From contig CACORY010000007.1 in assembly GCA_902629695.1 (NCBI GenBank), positions 1 to 53,104 of the forward strand: a stretch of 53,104 nt of DNA. Direction: 5' to 3'. This DNA comes from an uncultured Pelagibacteraceae bacterium. GTDB lineage: Bacteria; Pseudomonadota; Alphaproteobacteria; Pelagibacterales; Pelagibacteraceae. The position numbers and the translations under genes are program-made. Shown in pieces: positions 42,716-50,826 of this stretch (its first letter is position 1; each line of letters starts with the position of its first letter). The notes under the pieces are model-generated. The model was not told the DNA's origin, did not search any database, and saw only the letters and a list, made by a program, of their open reading frames with translations.

Positions 42716-43770
42716 TGGCCAAAAATCTTGAAGGAAAATTCAAACTTTATTGCAATAGTGAAAATCTAGAAATTAATCAAAATCAAATAATAGTTATTAA
42801 AAAATTACAAGATTATTTAAATGAAAATTTTAAAAAATCTTTTTTTAATTTCTTTTCAAAACAAGACTCCAAAAAAGCTTTTTATATATTTGGTGATGTA
42901 GGAGTTGGAAAAACAATGATTTTGGATTTTTTTTATAATTCTTTAAATGAAAAAAAAAAGAGAAATCATTTCAATGAATTCATGTTAAATTTCCATAATT
43001 TTGCTCACGATAATAAAGACAAAGGTGATGAAAATATTATAGATTTATTTGTAAAAAACTTAAAATCAAAGTTTTCATTAATTTACTTTGATGAGTTTCA
43101 AGTAACAAATATTGTTGATGCAATGATATTAGGAAGATTGTTTCAAAAAATATTTGATGAAAACTTAAAGATCATTGTCACTTCTAATACTAAAATATCA
43201 GAGTTATATAAAGATGGCCTTCAAAGAGATCAATTTAAACCTTTTGTAAGAATTATGGAAAAAAATTCAATTGAACATGAGCTTATAATTAGTGACGATT
43301 ATCGCAAAACTTCAGAAAATAAGCTACAAAGATATTTTTTTCCATTGAACCAGGAAACAAATTTTAGAATAAATAAATTTTTTAGAATTATTACTAGAAA
43401 TAAAAAAAAGATTAATAAAACCTTAAACATAAAAGGAAGAGATTTTGAAATTAAGAATTATTATGAAGGAATTTCTAGATTTGATTTTAAAGATTTATGT
43501 GATCAAAATTTAGGTGCAGAGGATTATTTAGAAATTACAAAAGCTTCAGAATTTATTGTCATTGAAAATGTACCTCAATTTAATGATATTAATTCAAATC
43601 AACAACACAGATTTATTACATTACTTGATGTTATATACGATAAAGATATACCAATAGCAGTCACGGCTAATCAAAATTTAAGTCAATTTACTTCGTCTCA
43701 ATCTTTAGAAAGTCAATTTAAACGTACCATAAGCCGTTTACATGAGCTAACATCCATTAGTTATAAGTAA
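42715..43770 (+). CDS. zapE: ZapE/AFG1-family ATPase
   Basis: 351 residues from the ATG at 42715; a TTG at 42712 is possible but unnecessary. Walker A is GDVGVGKTM (about 60-68), followed by HFNEFMLNFH and Walker B LIYFDEFQVTNIVDAMILGRL, the AFG1/ZapE signature. The C-terminal region has ENVPQFNDINSNQQHRFITL. The family includes mitochondrial AFG1/LACE1 and bacterial ZapE, which acts on the Z-ring. The stop overlaps the next start by one base. Confidence 0.92.
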   Translation: MAKNLEGKFKLYCNSENLEINQNQIIVIKKLQDYLNENFKKSFFNFFSKQDSKKAFYIFGDVGVGKTMILDFFYNSLNEKKKRNHFNEFMLNFHNFAHDNKDKGDENIIDLFVKNLKSKFSLIYFDEFQVTNIVDAMILGRLFQKIFDENLKIIVTSNTKISELYKDGLQRDQFKPFVRIMEKNSIEHELIISDDYRKTSENKLQRYFFPLNQETNFRINKFFRIITRNKKKINKTLNIKGRDFEIKNYYEGISRFDFKDLCDQNLGAEDYLEITKASEFIVIENVPQFNDINSNQQHRFITLLDVIYDKDIPIAVTANQNLSQFTSSQSLESQFKRTISRLHELTSISYK

Positions 43771-44192
43771 TGATTCAAGAATTTCATAATCTTCAAATTA
43801 ACACAAATGGACAGAAATTGTATGAATTTACCAATGAAACAATTAAATGGATAAGAAAAAAAAAATTTAAGGACGGTATACTAAATTTAAGTATCCAACA
43901 CACTAGCGCATCTCTAATTGTACAAGAAAACGCGGACCCCGATGTTCAGACTGATTTATTAAATTATTTTGATAACTTGGCTCCTATGAACAATAAATTG
44001 TATACTCACACAGCTGAAGGAAAAGATGATATGCCTGCTCACATAAAATCAGCACTAACAAATAATCAAATTTCTTTAAGTATTAAAAATTGTGAATTAT
44101 TACTTGGAACTTGGCAAGGAATATATCTTTTTGAACATAGATTAAATCCACAAACAAGAACAGTTATTCATCACTTTTTAGGTGTATCATAG
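43770..44192 (+). CDS. YjbQ-family protein (UPF0047)
   Basis: 140 residues, normal YjbQ length. GILNLSIQHTSASLIVQENADPDV is the hallmark motif with the conserved histidine. HTAEGKDDMPAHIKSAL and LGTWQGIYLFEHR complete the family pattern. Some members show weak thiamine-phosphate synthase activity; the physiological role is uncertain. It overlaps zapE by one base. Confidence 0.93.
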   Translation: MIQEFHNLQINTNGQKLYEFTNETIKWIRKKKFKDGILNLSIQHTSASLIVQENADPDVQTDLLNYFDNLAPMNNKLYTHTAEGKDDMPAHIKSALTNNQISLSIKNCELLLGTWQGIYLFEHRLNPQTRTVIHHFLGVS

Positions 44193-44242
44193 TTAATTAC
44201 AATCATTCTAAAAGATATTTTTTCTTTTCCTACAAAAAAACT

Positions 44243-44261
44243 GTGAATGATAATCATTTAC
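44243..44261 (+). promoter_or_regulatory. Fur-box-like palindrome
   Basis: GTGAATGATAATCATTTAC agrees with the 19-bp consensus Fur box (GATAATGATAATCATTATC) at 15 of 19 positions, including the central 13. The right end runs into TTTACA, a possible -35 box. It lies 45 bp upstream of the small eight-cysteine protein gene and 50 bp after yjbQ, so it most likely controls the former. Confidence 0.6.
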
Positions 44262-44306
44262 AATAAATTTAATTGTTTATGTTTTCTTATCAGTTAATTT
44301 ATTTTA

Positions 44307-44489
44307 ATGGAAACACAAAACTATAGTTGTAAAAAATGCGGATTAACAATTACGTCAGTATGTTCGAAGTGTGATAAAATTGTTGATGTTAAACTTCTTG
44401 ATAATGGATGTATAGTGCAACAAACTAAATGTAATGATTGTGCAAATGTACCTGTTATAAAAGACGTTTGCTCACAACAAAAAGAGTAA
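44307..44489 (+). CDS. Small eight-cysteine putative metal-binding protein
   Basis: 60 residues with eight cysteines, six of them in CxxC pairs (C8/C11, C19/C22, C42/C45) and single C35 and C55. The pattern CKKCG...CSKC...CNDC suggests a zinc-ribbon-like or other metal-binding small protein. I do not recognise a family. No strong ribosome site is visible. The Fur-box-like sequence upstream suggests control by iron or another metal. Convergent to the photolyase gene, whose stop lies 28 bp away. Confidence 0.6.
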   Translation: METQNYSCKKCGLTITSVCSKCDKIVDVKLLDNGCIVQQTKCNDCANVPVIKDVCSQQKE

Positions 44490-44517
44490 ATAATTCGTAT
44501 TAAAAAATATTAATCTT

Positions 44518-45939
44518 TTATTTGTTTTTTAAGCTTTGAAAAGCTTTTAAAGCTGAAGCTCTTGCTTCTTCATGTATTACAATTGGTTTCGGATAATCTT
44601 TTCCAATTAAAGTATTTATTGCTTGCTGATATTTGAATTCCATTTCCCAAGGTTTATGAATAAATTTTGAGGGTACTTTGTTTAGTTCTGGCACCCATCT
44701 TTTAACATATGAGCCTTCTCTATCAAATTTTTCACCCTGAAGAATTGGATTGAATATTCTAAAATAAGGAGCGGCATCAGCACCACAACCAGCAACCCAT
44801 TGCCATTGTGCTATGTTATTTGCTTTATTGAAATCTAATAAACAATTTCTAAAATGTTTTTCTCCTTCATTCCAATTAATTCTTAGATGTTTAACTAAAA
44901 AAGATCCTACAACCATTCTTATTCTATTATGCATCCACCCAGTTTCATAAAGTTCTCTCATGCCAGCATCAACTATTGGATAACCTGTCATTCCATTTTT
45001 CCAAGCCTTAAGAAATTTTTCATTTTTTACCCAAGGAAATCTATCAAATTCTTTTCGGAAATTACCTTTTAGAAATTCTGGGAAATAATTGATTAAACTA
45101 TGAGAAAATTCTCTCCATCCTAACTCATTTATATATTTACGATAACCAATACCTTTTGATTTAATTTCATTACACTTTTTCCATATTGTTCCAACATGTA
45201 TTTGACCAAATTTTATATAAGGTGATAATTTTGAAGTTCCCTCTACTGATGGAATATCTCTTGAAGTACCATAATTTTTAATTTTATTATCAATTAAATT
45301 TTTAAGTATTTTTTTTGAGTTATTTTCGGAAACTATCCAATAATTTTCAAATTTTTTATGCCAATTTTCTTTTGGTAGTATGTCGTTTGGATTAATACAA
45401 TTTTTAAAAAATGATTTAATCTGAGATTGTTTCTTAACAATATAGTTTTTTGAAGGAGGAAGACCTAAATAAATCCTTTCAGCTGTTCTCCAAAAAGGAG
45501 TGAAAACTTTGAATGGAGTTTTATCATTTTTAGTTACTTCTTGAAATTCATTTAAAATATTCCCCTTAAAGTATTTAAAATTAATATTATTTTTAATAAA
45601 TAGATCTCTTATTTTTTTACCTTTTGAAATAACGTCAGGTTCATAAATCTTATTCCAGTATATCGATACATTGTCATTTTTTTTTATTTTTGAAAAAATT
45701 TCTAACTCATCTCCTTTTTTGATTTGAAGATTAATTTTATAATTAGATAAATCTTTTTTAAAATTCTCTAAAGATTTTGACAACCACCACTTCTGAGCTT
45801 CTCTTTTATTGTCGTAATCATTATTGTTATAAATATAAAAAGCTATTACATTTTTGTGATTTTGTGTTGCATATGATAGAGCAGCATTATTCTCTATTCT
45901 AAAATCTTCTCTTATCCAAACTAAACCGATATCTGACAT
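44518..45939 (-). CDS. phrB: Deoxyribodipyrimidine photolyase (class I, cryptochrome family)
   Basis: 473 residues. The N-terminal antenna domain starts IGLVWIREDFRIENNAAL, matching the photolyase WFR(R/E)DLR start. The C-terminal FAD domain has YGTSRDIPSVEGTSKLSPYIKFG, GWREFSHSLINYFPEF, GYPIVDAGMRELYETGWMHN and WQWVAGCGADAAPYFRIFNP. It repairs UV-made cyclobutane dimers with blue light. It starts 3 bp after dpaL on the same strand and is probably the last gene of that unit. Confidence 0.94.
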   Translation of the reverse strand: MSDIGLVWIREDFRIENNAALSYATQNHKNVIAFYIYNNNDYDNKREAQKWWLSKSLENFKKDLSNYKINLQIKKGDELEIFSKIKKNDNVSIYWNKIYEPDVISKGKKIRDLFIKNNINFKYFKGNILNEFQEVTKNDKTPFKVFTPFWRTAERIYLGLPPSKNYIVKKQSQIKSFFKNCINPNDILPKENWHKKFENYWIVSENNSKKILKNLIDNKIKNYGTSRDIPSVEGTSKLSPYIKFGQIHVGTIWKKCNEIKSKGIGYRKYINELGWREFSHSLINYFPEFLKGNFRKEFDRFPWVKNEKFLKAWKNGMTGYPIVDAGMRELYETGWMHNRIRMVVGSFLVKHLRINWNEGEKHFRNCLLDFNKANNIAQWQWVAGCGADAAPYFRIFNPILQGEKFDREGSYVKRWVPELNKVPSKFIHKPWEMEFKYQQAINTLIGKDYPKPIVIHEEARASALKAFQSLKNK

Positions 45940-45942
45940 AAT

Positions 45943-47073
45943 TTATATTTGATTAACTAACTTTTTATACATTTCTTTATCGGTATCACCCTCACATCCA
46001 ATAACCAAAACGTTTGAATTTGAATTTAGATTAAGTTCCTTTTTAATCTTTTGATCTTCACAACTGGCAATTAAGCTAATAACTCCAGGTGCAGAATTTT
46101 CCCCTGCTATAATTTTTTTATTACTAAAGCTTCCGTTTCCAAGAAATTTCATAGTTGTTGCAATATCATCATCAGGTAAACTAATACAATATTTAACTGA
46201 ATTTTTAAGAATTTCCCATGGGACTAATGATACTTCTCCACAAGACATACCACCCATCAAACTTTCTCTTTTTATGTCAATTTTTTCTATCTTTCCTGAT
46301 CTGATACTTTCTAAAACACAAGCAGCGCTATCTGGTTCCACTACAATTGTTATTGGTATACATCTCAAATATCTTGCAATACCAGCAATTAATGCTCCAG
46401 CCATTCCTCCAACTCCAGCTTGTAAGATTATATGAGTGATTTCATTATTATTTAACTGATCAACTATTTCTTTCATCATTACTGAATATCCAGCCATGGT
46501 ATATTTTGGAACTGATAAATAGTTATCCCAGGCAACATCCTGAACTATTTGCCATCCATTTTTTGTCGATTGTTTGATACATTCAATCAGTGAGTTTTCA
46601 TAATTTCCTTTAACTTTTATTACTTCAGCTCCTAGATTTACCATTGCTTGTCCTCTAGCATCACTTACAAATTCACTAATAAAAATTTTACATTTAAGAC
46701 CAAGTCTTTTTGCACCCCAAGCAACTGATCTTCCATGATTACCAGCAGTTGCTGTTGAAACTATAATGTCCTTGTTCCCTTTTGATATTTTTTCTACCGC
46801 GTATGCACCCCCTAAAGCTTTAAAAGATTTTAAATCAAATCTTTTACTTTCATCTTTATAAAATATATTTTTTAAATTCAATTCTTTTGAAAGTTTGTTT
46901 AAATTTACTAAAGGAGTAGGAGAATATCCTTTCCACTTTTTTATTTTTGAGTAGGCATCATCAATTTCTTTTTTTGATAATGATTTAAAAATTTGCTCCT
47001 TTTTGAATGAATAATTTTTATTAACAATGAATTCGGAATATTTCCAAAGATGACCATTAGATAATATTGTCAT
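45943..47073 (-). CDS. dpaL: Diaminopropionate ammonia-lyase-like PLP enzyme DpaL
   Basis: 376 residues of fold-type II PLP family. The cofactor lysine is K85 in DLKSFKALGGA, ATAGNHGRSVAWGAKRLG binds the phosphate, and LQAGVGGMAGALIAG and GGMSCGEVSLVPWEIL follow, the latter being typical of DpaL rather than threonine dehydratase. It would convert 2,3-diaminopropionate (or serine/threonine-like amino acids) to a 2-oxo acid and ammonia. It starts 3 bp after glnT, so ammonia release is linked to the adjacent nitrogen genes. Confidence 0.86.
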   Translation of the reverse strand: MTILSNGHLWKYSEFIVNKNYSFKKEQIFKSLSKKEIDDAYSKIKKWKGYSPTPLVNLNKLSKELNLKNIFYKDESKRFDLKSFKALGGAYAVEKISKGNKDIIVSTATAGNHGRSVAWGAKRLGLKCKIFISEFVSDARGQAMVNLGAEVIKVKGNYENSLIECIKQSTKNGWQIVQDVAWDNYLSVPKYTMAGYSVMMKEIVDQLNNNEITHIILQAGVGGMAGALIAGIARYLRCIPITIVVEPDSAACVLESIRSGKIEKIDIKRESLMGGMSCGEVSLVPWEILKNSVKYCISLPDDDIATTMKFLGNGSFSNKKIIAGENSAPGVISLIASCEDQKIKKELNLNSNSNVLVIGCEGDTDKEMYKKLVNQI

Positions 47074-47076
47074 AAT

Positions 47077-48402
47077 CTAACAGTCTAACGTATTATCTCT
47101 TTCCCACCTAGTAATAGACTTTGTTTTATCGAAACTTTCTTTTTGATTAAATTCTTTAATTTCAGAAGTTCTTAATTTTATGTAGCTATTCACAACATTT
47201 TGTCCAAATGCTTCGTTCATATCCTCATTATTTTGAAGTTGTTTAAGAGATTGTGAAAGTTCATCAGGCAATTTAGCAAGATCTGGATATTTTTCATAAT
47301 CTTCGTACATGTTACAACTAAGGGGTTTTCCAGGATTAGTTTTATTTTTTAAACCGTGTAAACCTGCAGCTAATACACTTGCTTGTAATAAATAGGGATT
47401 TGCAGACCCATCCATTAATCTCAATTCGAACCTTCCAGGGTCAGGAATTCTGATCATATGAGTTCTATTATTTCCAGTATAAGAAATGCTACTTGGTGAC
47501 CATGAAGCTCCAGATTTAGTTGGAGGAGCATTTATTCGTCTATAACTATTTATAGTTGGATTAAAAAAAGCTGATAACGAAGATGCATTTTTAATAACTC
47601 CACCTAAAAAATTATATGCCATTTTACTTAAGCCTAAATCATCAGATTTATCTAAAAACTTATTTTTTTTACCTTCCCATACGGAGATGTGTGCATGACA
47701 TCCATTACCTGTTAAGTTTTCGAAAGGCTTAGGCATAAACGTAGCTCTTAATCCATGTTTTTCTGCTATTGTTTTAACCATAAATTTAAAAAAAGTATGT
47801 CTATCTGCAGTTACTAAGCAATCTGCATAATCCCAATTCATTTCAAACTGACCATTAGCATCTTCATGATCATTTTGATAAGGGCCCCATCCCATTTCGA
47901 TCATGCAATCGCAAATTTCTTTAATTAAATCGTATCTTCGCATTAAAGCTGATTGATCATAGCAAGGTTTTGATTGAGTATCTCTTGGATCTGCAATTGA
48001 ATTTCCATCAGGAGAAATTAGAAAATATTCACATTCAACACCTGATTTCATATTTAAACCTTTTTTCTCAAGTTTTTTAATTTGTTTCTTAAGCATTACT
48101 CTTGGAGATGCATCAACAGGTTTCCCATTCATATATAAATCTGATGCTAACCAACCAACTTCTTTATTCCAGGGTATTTGAATTAAACTATTTGGATCTG
48201 GAATACCAAACATATCAGCATCAGCTGGAGTCATGTCTAACCATGCTGCAAATCCAGCAAAGCCAGCACCTGCATCTTGCATTTCTTTTATCGCATGAGC
48301 TGGAACTAACTTTGATCTAAGTACCCCAAATAAATCAACAAAACTTATTAAGAAATATTTAATCTTTTTTTCTTTAGCTATTTTGAATAAATTATTTGAC
48401 AT
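47077..48402 (-). CDS. glnT: GlnT-type glutamine synthetase-like ligase (possible gamma-glutamylmethylamide synthetase)
   Basis: 441 residues of the glutamine-synthetase fold. GVECEYFLISPDG (metal-binding Glu), NDHEDANGQFEMNWDYAD, and GNGCHAHISVWEG are the family motifs; HMIRIPDPGRFELRLMDGSANPY closes the active site. It groups by eye with short GlnT/GMAS proteins rather than GlnA, which is slightly longer and has the adenylylation-site tyrosine segment, not seen here. GMAS makes gamma-glutamylmethylamide from methylamine and glutamate. The nearby glxCD and amt genes make methylamine assimilation attractive, though ammonia is possible. Confidence 0.85.
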   Translation of the reverse strand: MSNNLFKIAKEKKIKYFLISFVDLFGVLRSKLVPAHAIKEMQDAGAGFAGFAAWLDMTPADADMFGIPDPNSLIQIPWNKEVGWLASDLYMNGKPVDASPRVMLKKQIKKLEKKGLNMKSGVECEYFLISPDGNSIADPRDTQSKPCYDQSALMRRYDLIKEICDCMIEMGWGPYQNDHEDANGQFEMNWDYADCLVTADRHTFFKFMVKTIAEKHGLRATFMPKPFENLTGNGCHAHISVWEGKKNKFLDKSDDLGLSKMAYNFLGGVIKNASSLSAFFNPTINSYRRINAPPTKSGASWSPSSISYTGNNRTHMIRIPDPGRFELRLMDGSANPYLLQASVLAAGLHGLKNKTNPGKPLSCNMYEDYEKYPDLAKLPDELSQSLKQLQNNEDMNEAFGQNVVNSYIKLRTSEIKEFNQKESFDKTKSITRWERDNTLDC

Positions 48403-48419
48403 AAGTTAGGTTAACATAG

Positions 48420-48572
48420 TTATTTGAAAAATGAAAAAATTGTTTCTTTGTAATAAATTAGGTTGACTAAAATTATTACTATTACTGCAAGTATGACTCC
48501 ATATTTTGCTTTTGGGAAAGCAACACCTCGCATTTTGCTTGGTCTTAGTTCTTCATTATCATTTTCAGACAT
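48420..48572 (-). CDS. Small single-span membrane protein (50 aa)
   Basis: A 50-residue ORF missed by length filters: an acidic N-terminus (MSENDNEELRPSKMRG) followed by a single hydrophobic helix (about residues 25-40) and a short basic/aromatic tail. No ribosome site precedes it. It lies between the terminator-like hairpin after the 76-residue gene and the glnT gene. The amphipathic order of acidic head, positive patch and membrane helix is that of a real small membrane protein. Confidence 0.5.
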   Translation of the reverse strand: MSENDNEELRPSKMRGVAFPKAKYGVILAVIVIILVNLIYYKETIFSFFK

Positions 48573-48592
48573 TTTATAATTAAGTAAAAAAA

Positions 48593-48616
48593 GGGCGCCA
48601 CAATTAAGTAGCGCCC
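48593..48616 (-). terminator. Terminator-like hairpin after the Amt unit
   Basis: On the - strand GGGCGC (48616-48611) and GCGCCC (48598-48593) form a 6-bp all-GC stem with a 12-nt loop, followed by seven T residues (48592-48586). It lies 19 bp after the stop of the 76-residue gene and 21 bp before the start of the 50-residue ORF. Confidence 0.7.
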
Positions 48617-48634
48617 CAAATTTTTATTTTTTAA

Positions 48635-48865
48635 TTACCACTCTGCAATATTGCTTTTATGGTCATTAGCTCCATGTCTTTTTCTCGATAATCTTTCAAG
48701 TTCCTCACTTTCAGATTTAGAAGTTAAAACATGCCAACCTACCCATAAAATAATAGCGAGTATAACTAGTAGACCTTCGCTAGATCCAGCACCAGGATAA
48801 ACAGCTCCCGCAACTTGTTCTGCAGGTTTGTTTAAGTGATCGATCCAGTTTGTAACTGTAGCCAT
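48635..48865 (-). CDS. Small membrane protein downstream of Amt (76 aa)
   Basis: 76 residues: a soluble N-terminus, one membrane helix (about residues 31-47, LLVILAIILWVGWHV), and a charged C-terminus (SKSESEELERLSRKRHG). An AAGGAGA ribosome site precedes the start, 12 bp after the amt stop. I know no family. The tight spacing with amt suggests an accessory subunit or regulator of the ammonium channel in place of GlnK, which is inference. Confidence 0.7.
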   Translation of the reverse strand: MATVTNWIDHLNKPAEQVAGAVYPGAGSSEGLLVILAIILWVGWHVLTSKSESEELERLSRKRHGANDHKSNIAEW

Positions 48866-48877
48866 ATTATTTCTCCT

Positions 48878-50278
48878 TTACCTGGTTGCAGATGAAACTG
48901 CTCTTTCATCTCTTTTAGCAGACTCCATTATTTCATAGTCAAGTCCAGCTATTTCTACATCACGAGGGATTCTAAGTTTACCCATTCCATGAAGTACTTT
49001 AGCTATAACATAACCTGGTATTAGTCCAAGAACTACGAACATTATTAGTGCTCCCAAGAACTGTCCTAACGGGTTAATTGTAGCATAAGTTGTTCCGTCC
49101 CACATTGCACCAACACTGTAACCAGATGATGGATAGCCATTAAGAACAAAACCACATATTATTAGACCAATAAATCCAGCATAACCATGTACTGCAACTG
49201 CACCTACTGCATCATCAATTTTGAACTTACGCTCAACCCAATAATGTAGTTTGTACGATAGTACAACTCCGATCATACCAATGATCATTGCTTGAATTGG
49301 ATGATATAAATCATTTCCAGCCGAAGCACATATGATACCAGCTAGTCCACTCGAGTATGTCCAGAAAGGATCACCTTTTGCAATCCAGTATCCAGCTAAT
49401 AAGCCTCCTGATAAAGACATCAAGAAGTTAAAAGTAATACCACTAAGTGTAGTTGGAGTTACATAAATGTTTGTAGCTGTCCAATATGTTATACCTTCCA
49501 TACCGTATTCAGGCCCAAGATCAAATATTGGAATATTGCAAGCCGCATAAAATCCCCAGAAACCAGTATAAATTAGAAACAATCCAATTGTTACTAACCA
49601 AGGATTTCTTGGTCCTATGTTTCTTGGCTCACCACTTGATGAGAATTTTCCAATTCTTGGTCCTAAAACCATTAGTACACCTAAGGCAAATCCACCAGCG
49701 ATTGCGTGAATTACCCCTGAAGCGTAAGCATCATGGTAACCTAATAGTTTAAGCATCCAACCATCAAAGTGCCATCCCCAAGCAGCATCTATTACCCAGA
49801 AAACAGAACCAATTGCAATTGCTAAAATTCCGAATGCAAAAGTAGTAATTCTTTCGATGATTGCTCCTGAGACTATTGAAGCAGCAGTCCAAGAAAATAA
49901 AAGGAACGCAGCCCAAAAGACACCAGAAATGTGGTCACCTAAGTTAACAGCCATTAATTGGCTTGTTGCAGTATAGAATTTGGCACTGAATGCCGAGTCA
50001 TCGGTAATTAATGCAGTGCTTTCATTCATTATTGATGGCGCTAATCCCGGTCCTGTTGGGAAAGCCCAATAAATCCACCAACCAAACAAAAACCAGGTTA
50101 CTGTTACCAAAGGTATCAGCATCGTGTTTTTCATTAGAGTATGTTGGTGATGTTTGTATCGCGAAGCTCCAACCTCATACATACAGAAACCGACGTGAAT
50201 TAAAAACATCAGTACTACTGTTACCCAGTAGTAAAATTCTGTAAATATAGTAGTAAGAGCCGCTAACTGATCAGTCAT
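48878..50278 (-). CDS. amt: Ammonium transporter Amt
   Basis: 466 residues, about eleven membrane segments. The twin pore histidines are H191 (SGVIHAIAGG) and H364 (AVAVHGYAGF). The Amt landmark FGWWIYWAFPTG and the segments GFWGFYAACN and IICASAGNDLYHP are present. The N-terminal helix lacks an obvious signal peptide. An AGGAGATAAG-like ribosome site precedes the start. It imports ammonium or methylammonium. No glnK lies beside it, which is unusual for amt genes. Confidence 0.93.
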   Translation of the reverse strand: MTDQLAALTTIFTEFYYWVTVVLMFLIHVGFCMYEVGASRYKHHQHTLMKNTMLIPLVTVTWFLFGWWIYWAFPTGPGLAPSIMNESTALITDDSAFSAKFYTATSQLMAVNLGDHISGVFWAAFLLFSWTAASIVSGAIIERITTFAFGILAIAIGSVFWVIDAAWGWHFDGWMLKLLGYHDAYASGVIHAIAGGFALGVLMVLGPRIGKFSSSGEPRNIGPRNPWLVTIGLFLIYTGFWGFYAACNIPIFDLGPEYGMEGITYWTATNIYVTPTTLSGITFNFLMSLSGGLLAGYWIAKGDPFWTYSSGLAGIICASAGNDLYHPIQAMIIGMIGVVLSYKLHYWVERKFKIDDAVGAVAVHGYAGFIGLIICGFVLNGYPSSGYSVGAMWDGTTYATINPLGQFLGALIMFVVLGLIPGYVIAKVLHGMGKLRIPRDVEIAGLDYEIMESAKRDERAVSSATR

Positions 50279-50402
50279 ATCTTATCTCCATATTAGTTTT
50301 TAAAACCCTATAAAATTTCTCTAGGTGTGACAAATGAAACAATAAAATAAAACCTAATATTGACAATAGATTTTAAAATAAAATCAACTTTAGATTGTGT
50401 AA

Positions 50403-50819
50403 CTAAAATTTTAGGTAAGCTTTTTTTAGATCAACAAGAGGATGTTTTGGAGACATTTGAAATTTTACTAAAAGCTCTCTTGCTATCATATCTCTATCTT
50501 GTTGATTGTTAGGTAATTTAATTGATTTTGGAATTGTAACCCAACCATTAGCATTTCTACAAAATACTGCTGGTCTTCCTTCTTCATAACCCATATGTAC
50601 ATCTTCTAACCAATTAAGATCATCCCAGCCCATCGCTTCGATATATTTTTTTAAAAAAGGAGTGATCTTTTTATAGTCTGGAAGAAGATTTACGTCATAT
50701 CTATAACCGATAGATTGACCAATCATTTTTTCTCTGGCTGTTTCTTTTTTCTTACCTAACTGTTGGTCTTTGACGGCTACTGATTTTATAACTTTGTTTT
50801 TATTCTTTTTTTTAACCAT
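50403..50819 (-). CDS. Hypothetical protein between glxD and amt
   Basis: 138 residues from the ATG at 50819, chosen because AAGGTAA lies just upstream and a longer frame from 50855 would overlap glxD. The N-terminus is very lysine-rich (MVKKKNKNKVIKSVAVKD); the rest is a compact soluble domain with GYRYDVNLLPDYKKI, IEAMGWDDLNWLEDVHMGYE and VTIPKSIKLPN. I do not recognise a family. Its position directly after glxD (7 bp) suggests a subunit or partner of the GlxCD enzyme. Confidence 0.72.
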   Translation of the reverse strand: MVKKKNKNKVIKSVAVKDQQLGKKKETAREKMIGQSIGYRYDVNLLPDYKKITPFLKKYIEAMGWDDLNWLEDVHMGYEEGRPAVFCRNANGWVTIPKSIKLPNNQQDRDMIARELLVKFQMSPKHPLVDLKKAYLKF

Positions 50820-50826
50820 AGTTACC

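Noticed and set aside
44206-44212. TTCTAAA, half of an Irr/ICE-type site near the Fur-like box
   Set aside because: Only one half-site is present and the second arm is missing.
50403-50414. 12-bp palindrome CTAAAATTTTAG upstream of amt
   Set aside because: It coincides with the last codons of the upstream ORF and is AT-rich, so chance is likely.
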